A stretch of DNA of 64,000 nt from the NCBI RefSeq assembly GCF_002858675.1, contig NZ_PJZF01000007.1:144001-208000 (forward strand), in the 5' to 3' direction. A program made the position numbers and the translations under genes. The notes below the pieces were generated by a model. The model did not search any database and was not told where the DNA came from. It worked only from the letters and a program-made list of their open reading frames with translations. The stretch is from Chimaeribacter californicus. GTDB lineage: Bacteria; Pseudomonadota; Gammaproteobacteria; Enterobacterales; Enterobacteriaceae. The first letter of the stretch is position 1; the number at the start of each line of letters is the position of its first letter. Positions 59,289-64,000 of the stretch are shown here, piece after piece.

Positions 59289-60427
59289 AGCGCGGCGACT
59301 GCGTGCTCCATCCGCGTCAGCGCCTCATCCAGCAGGGTGCGCGGGCAGCCGAAATTCAGCCGCACAAAGCGGGCATCACCAAACGCGGCCCCGTCCGTCA
59401 GGCCCACCCCGGCCGCCAGAAAGAAGTGGTAAGGGCTTTCCACCGGCAGGGCTGACGCATCAATCCACGCCAGATACGTCGCCTCCACCGGCAAGAGCCG
59501 CAGGCCGGGCAGGGCGTTGATGCGCGCCACCACGAGATCCCGGTTGGCCCGCAGGTAATCGAGCTGCGCGGCCAGCCACGCCTCCCCCTCACGGTAGGCC
59601 GCGGTGGCCGCCACATACGCCAGCACATCCACATGAGGCACTACCCCCCGCCGCTGTTGTTTAAACCGGTGCCGCAGCGCCGGGTGGGCAATGATCGCAA
59701 ACGACGCCCCCAGCCCGGCCAGGTTAAAGGTTTTCGATGGGGCCATCAGGGTAATGGTGCGCTGTTCCGCATCCGGATCCAGCGAAGCAAAGGGGATATG
59801 GCGGCAGCCGGGTTCCAGAATCAGGTCGCAATGGATCTCATCGGAACAGACCACCAGATCGTGGCGCCGGGCAAAGGCGTGCTGCGCTTCCAGCTCGTCA
59901 CGCCGGTAGACGGTGCCGCCGGGATTATGCGGGTTGCAGAGAAACAGCAGCGCCTGATCGCCGGTCAGCGCCGGTTCGATGGCCGTGAGCGCCAGCCGCC
60001 GGCGGCCTGCGGTCTCCTGCAACGGAACCGTATAATGTGCGCGCCCGGCATAGGCCGCCGCGTCGGCAAACGGCGGATAGAGGGGCGTCGGGATAATGGC
60101 GGCCTGTGCCGCCCCGGTATAGCTGCGCATCGCCAGGTTCAGCCCGCACACCAGCCCCGGCAGGTAGACAATCCACTCCGGGCGGATGGCCCACTGGTAA
60201 CGGTCATGCATCCGCTCAACGATCAACGCGGTCAGTTCCGGCGGCGGCGTTCCATAACCAAATACCCCATGCGCGACCCTTTGTTGCAGGGCTTTAATCA
60301 CCGCCGGCGGAGACTGGAAATCGGTATCCGCCACCCACAGCGGGATCACCGCCCGATCGCGGTATTTATGCCATTTCATACTATCGCTGTGACTGCGATC
60401 GACTCGTAAATCGAAATTGAATGCCAT
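59285..60427 (-). CDS. MalY/PatB-family PLP aminotransferase (cystathionine beta-lyase type)
   Basis: 380 aa fold type I PLP enzyme. N-terminus WVADTDFQSPPAV; PLP lysine in LMAPSKTFNLAGLGASF; Asn and Asp of LFLCNPHNPGG and CSDEIHCDL hold the cofactor. The family cleaves C-S bonds of cystathionine or cysteine conjugates and may bind regulators, as MalY does. No maltose genes nearby, so malY is not assigned. Confidence 0.85.
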   Translation of the reverse strand: MAFNFDLRVDRSHSDSMKWHKYRDRAVIPLWVADTDFQSPPAVIKALQQRVAHGVFGYGTPPPELTALIVERMHDRYQWAIRPEWIVYLPGLVCGLNLAMRSYTGAAQAAIIPTPLYPPFADAAAYAGRAHYTVPLQETAGRRRLALTAIEPALTGDQALLFLCNPHNPGGTVYRRDELEAQHAFARRHDLVVCSDEIHCDLILEPGCRHIPFASLDPDAEQRTITLMAPSKTFNLAGLGASFAIIAHPALRHRFKQQRRGVVPHVDVLAYVAATAAYREGEAWLAAQLDYLRANRDLVVARINALPGLRLLPVEATYLAWIDASALPVESPYHFFLAAGVGLTDGAAFGDARFVRLNFGCPRTLLDEALTRMEHAVAAL

Positions 60428-60578
60428 AGTTATCTCTTTATGCCCGGCTGAAAGGTCGTTACTCAGCCTACGCGAGACGCTTTATCAATAACAAGCCGCA
60501 ATGTTGACCGGCCGGGCGATTCAATGCCCGGCCCTGTTTCCGGGGTTATAGCATGTGGTCCGAATAAGGGGAGAAGTA

Positions 60579-61337
60579 ATGACGAAACTGGAAGTATGCT
60601 GCTATAGCCTGGCCTGTGCGCTGGAGGCAGAACGCGCGGGGGCGGACCGCATCGAACTGTGCGCCAGCCAGCCGGAAGGGGGGCTAACGCCCAGTTACGG
60701 TACGCTGATGATGGCGCGCGAAGGGTTATCGATTCCGGTTCATCCGATTGTACGGCCGCGCGGGGGCGATTTCTGTTACGACAGTTATGCGTTCAGCGCA
60801 ATGAAAAATGATGTCGCCTGTATGCGCGACATGGGCTTCCCCGGCGTGGTGATTGGGGTGCTGGATGCGGAAGGGCATGTTGATCTGGCGCGGATGCGGC
60901 AGATTATGGTGCTCTGCAAGGACATGGAGGTCACTTTCCACCGCGCCTTTGATATGTGCCTGAACCCGATGGTGGCATTAGAACAGTTGACGCAACTCGG
61001 TGTTGCGCGCATTTTAACCTCTGGGCAACAACAAAGCGCGGAGCTGGGGTTAACCCTGCTGCGGGAGCTGGTGCAGCACACCCAGGGGCCGGAGATCATG
61101 GCCGGCGGCGGCATCCGCCTGACTAACCTGCATAAGTTTGTGGATATCGGCATCCGAGAGGTGCACAGCTCCGCCGGCGGCCACGTGCCGTCACCGGTGC
61201 GTCACCGCAAAGCGGGTGTCACCCTGTGTACCGATCTGGAGTTTGATGAGTTCAGCCGTTACTGCGTGGATGCTGACGTGGTGGCTACCATGAAAAGTGC
61301 ACTCTGTAATGATGGCCCTCTGCCGCGTACCGCCTGA
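60579..61337 (+). CDS. cutC: CutC family protein
   Basis: 252 aa from ATG 60579 with AAGGGGAG upstream. TIM-barrel protein: [27 protein letters not shown], then [14 protein letters not shown] and TFHRAFDMC. Once linked to copper homeostasis, a role now disputed because of effects of a neighbouring RNA. Conserved next to yecM. Confidence 0.94.
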   Translation: MTKLEVCCYSLACALEAERAGADRIELCASQPEGGLTPSYGTLMMAREGLSIPVHPIVRPRGGDFCYDSYAFSAMKNDVACMRDMGFPGVVIGVLDAEGHVDLARMRQIMVLCKDMEVTFHRAFDMCLNPMVALEQLTQLGVARILTSGQQQSAELGLTLLRELVQHTQGPEIMAGGGIRLTNLHKFVDIGIREVHSSAGGHVPSPVRHRKAGVTLCTDLEFDEFSRYCVDADVVATMKSALCNDGPLPRTA

Positions 61338-61405
61338 GGCGGCAGGCCGGGGGCGCAACCACATTACCGGGTCGCAAGACCTTTTGCGTGTACTGCGCGT
61401 GTACC

Positions 61406-61431
61406 AAGCCCCGTCCATTTTGTCGGGGCTT
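61406..61431. terminator. Terminator after cutC
   Basis: AAGCCCCG (61406-61413) pairs with CGGGGCTT (61424-61431) over a ten-base loop, followed by a T-run. Confidence 0.85.
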
Positions 61432-61460
61432 TTTTTCGCCGGATGTTCAGGGTTTACGCA

Positions 61461-63208
<1,748 letters not shown>

Positions 63209-63275
63209 CTAACAGATAACCGCCGGAAATCATGCTGCCGGCGGCATAAACCGCGATTTGCGCCCTGACCGGCGC

Positions 63276-63671
63276 TTAGCGCAGGGTCAGGATCTGGCTC
63301 CAGGGCAGGTAATAGAGGTTGGCGGCCACCATCAGCAACAGGGAGGCGTAGGTGGCGGCCATGCCGTTGCGTCGCCAGCGGAACTCCCGCTGCTTCAGGC
63401 CGACATAGTGGAACAGCCGGCCGCACAGCAGCATGATGCCGCACAGGTGCACCATCCAGATGTCCGCCCCGTTCATCTCCATCATCACCAGCAGCAGCGC
63501 GGCGATCGGGATGTACTCCACCGCGTTCCCGTGCACCCGGATGGCGGTCTGCAACTCGTAAAACCCACCGTCGCCATAGGCGACCCGGTACTGCATCCGC
63601 AGCCTCACCACATCCACGGACAACTTAATCAGCAACAATGCGCCCAGCACCACATACAGCGCGCTAACCAT
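63276..63671 (-). CDS. yecN: YecN, MAPEG-family membrane protein
   Basis: 131 aa from ATG 63671 (MVSALYVVLGALLLIK), as in E. coli YecN; an earlier GTG is less likely. Four membrane segments and the MAPEG pattern AIRVHGNAVEYIPIA... LCGRLFHYVGL. The family contains glutathione-linked membrane enzymes; no activity is assigned to YecN. Confidence 0.92.
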   Translation of the reverse strand: MVSALYVVLGALLLIKLSVDVVRLRMQYRVAYGDGGFYELQTAIRVHGNAVEYIPIAALLLVMMEMNGADIWMVHLCGIMLLCGRLFHYVGLKQREFRWRRNGMAATYASLLLMVAANLYYLPWSQILTLR

Positions 63672-63792
63672 GTTCACTCCACCGACTTATTGTTTTGCGC
63701 ACGGATAATACGCGCGCAGGCCGGGCCTGTCTTGCGGAAAACGCTGAAAGCAAAGGGAAGGCTGTCCGCCGGGGTTGACACTTTTCCGCTGG

Positions 63793-64000
63793 TCAGAACA
63801 GGGCTGCCTGCTCCGGCCAGTCCGGTGCCGGGCCGAGGCCGGGGATCTGCGGTTGCAGCCGTTGCCAGATCTTCTGCGCCTGTTGCGGGGCGTCGCTGCA
63901 ATCCGGCGTATGGATGAACAGGAACGGCGGGTGGCTCTGCTGCCAGTCAGCCAGCTTGGTGAACCAGGGGGTAAACCAGGCCAGGTTATCCTCCAGCTTG
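63793..64000 (-). CDS. yecE: YecE, DUF72 protein (C-terminal part)
   Basis: Partial: the last 68 codons before the stop at 63793-63795; the rest lies beyond the window. Reads NLAWFTPWFTKLADWQQSHP, then FLFIHTPDCSDAPQQA and ends EQAALF, as the tail of enterobacterial YecE. DUF72 is a TIM-barrel family of unknown function. Next to yecN as in E. coli. Confidence 0.85.
   Translation of the reverse strand, partial: KLEDNLAWFTPWFTKLADWQQSHPPFLFIHTPDCSDAPQQAQKIWQRLQPQIPGLGPAPDWPEQAALF

Overview
This window looks like a chromosomal segment of a GC-rich member of the Enterobacterales, probably Serratia-like (Yersiniaceae). The basis is the conserved blocks ychF-pth-ychH-prs-ispE-lolB / hemA-prfA-prmC-sirB2-sirB1-kdsA-dauA, tRNA-Ser(GGA)-ghrA, ycdY-yceB-grxB-mdtH-rimJ-yceH-yceM-murJ and argS-yecM-cutC-cmoB-cmoA-yecN-yecE, together with a Yersinia/Serratia-type haem-uptake locus. 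The genus is an inference; I could not run a search.

Layout. 1-2.6 kb: the end of an ABC importer operon (ATPase, permease) translationally overlapped by a LacI-type regulator. 2.6-3.9 kb: tandem repeats, a strongly folded inverted-repeat element, and a two-gene unit that reads as a CHAP/NlpC-like amidase toxin with a lipoprotein partner. 4-8.4 kb: a Fur-boxed FAD monooxygenase, a DUF523 protein, a YahK-like alcohol dehydrogenase and a GAF-GGDEF diguanylate cyclase. 8.5-16.2 kb: an unrecognised 119-aa protein, then fhuF divergent from hemS-hemT-hemU-hemV and a TonB-dependent haem receptor, with Fur boxes in the divergent promoter. 16.2-18.6 kb: a PadR-like regulator/O-methyltransferase pair under a perfect palindrome, and a DapA-family aldolase. 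18.9-33.2 kb: core genes for translation, haem, isoprenoid, PRPP and KDO synthesis, with two SulP transporters. 33.5-38.1 kb: a second diguanylate cyclase, two tandem tRNA-Ser(GGA) genes with duplicated promoters and terminators, a POT-family transporter and ghrA.

38.4-48.5 kb is the most interesting part: an accessory catabolic block set between ghrA and ycdY. A plus-strand operon (flavin monooxygenase, RidA-like protein, DUF1028 hydrolase, M20 deacylase) converges on a minus-strand operon (fused amino-acid-type ABC permease-ATPase, PhyH dioxygenase, periplasmic binding protein, class II aldolase). A divergent LysR regulator and a second GhrA-like 2-hydroxyacid dehydrogenase complete it. Together they read as an uptake and degradation pathway for a small N-containing, probably N-acylated, compound that I cannot name.

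48.6-64 kb returns to conserved core genes. murJ lies directly next to argS with only a terminator between them. In E. coli murJ borders flgN and argS borders flhE, so the arrangement may record loss or relocation of a flagellar block. The last CDS, yecE, runs off the window. No rRNA, CRISPR array, integrase or IS element was found.
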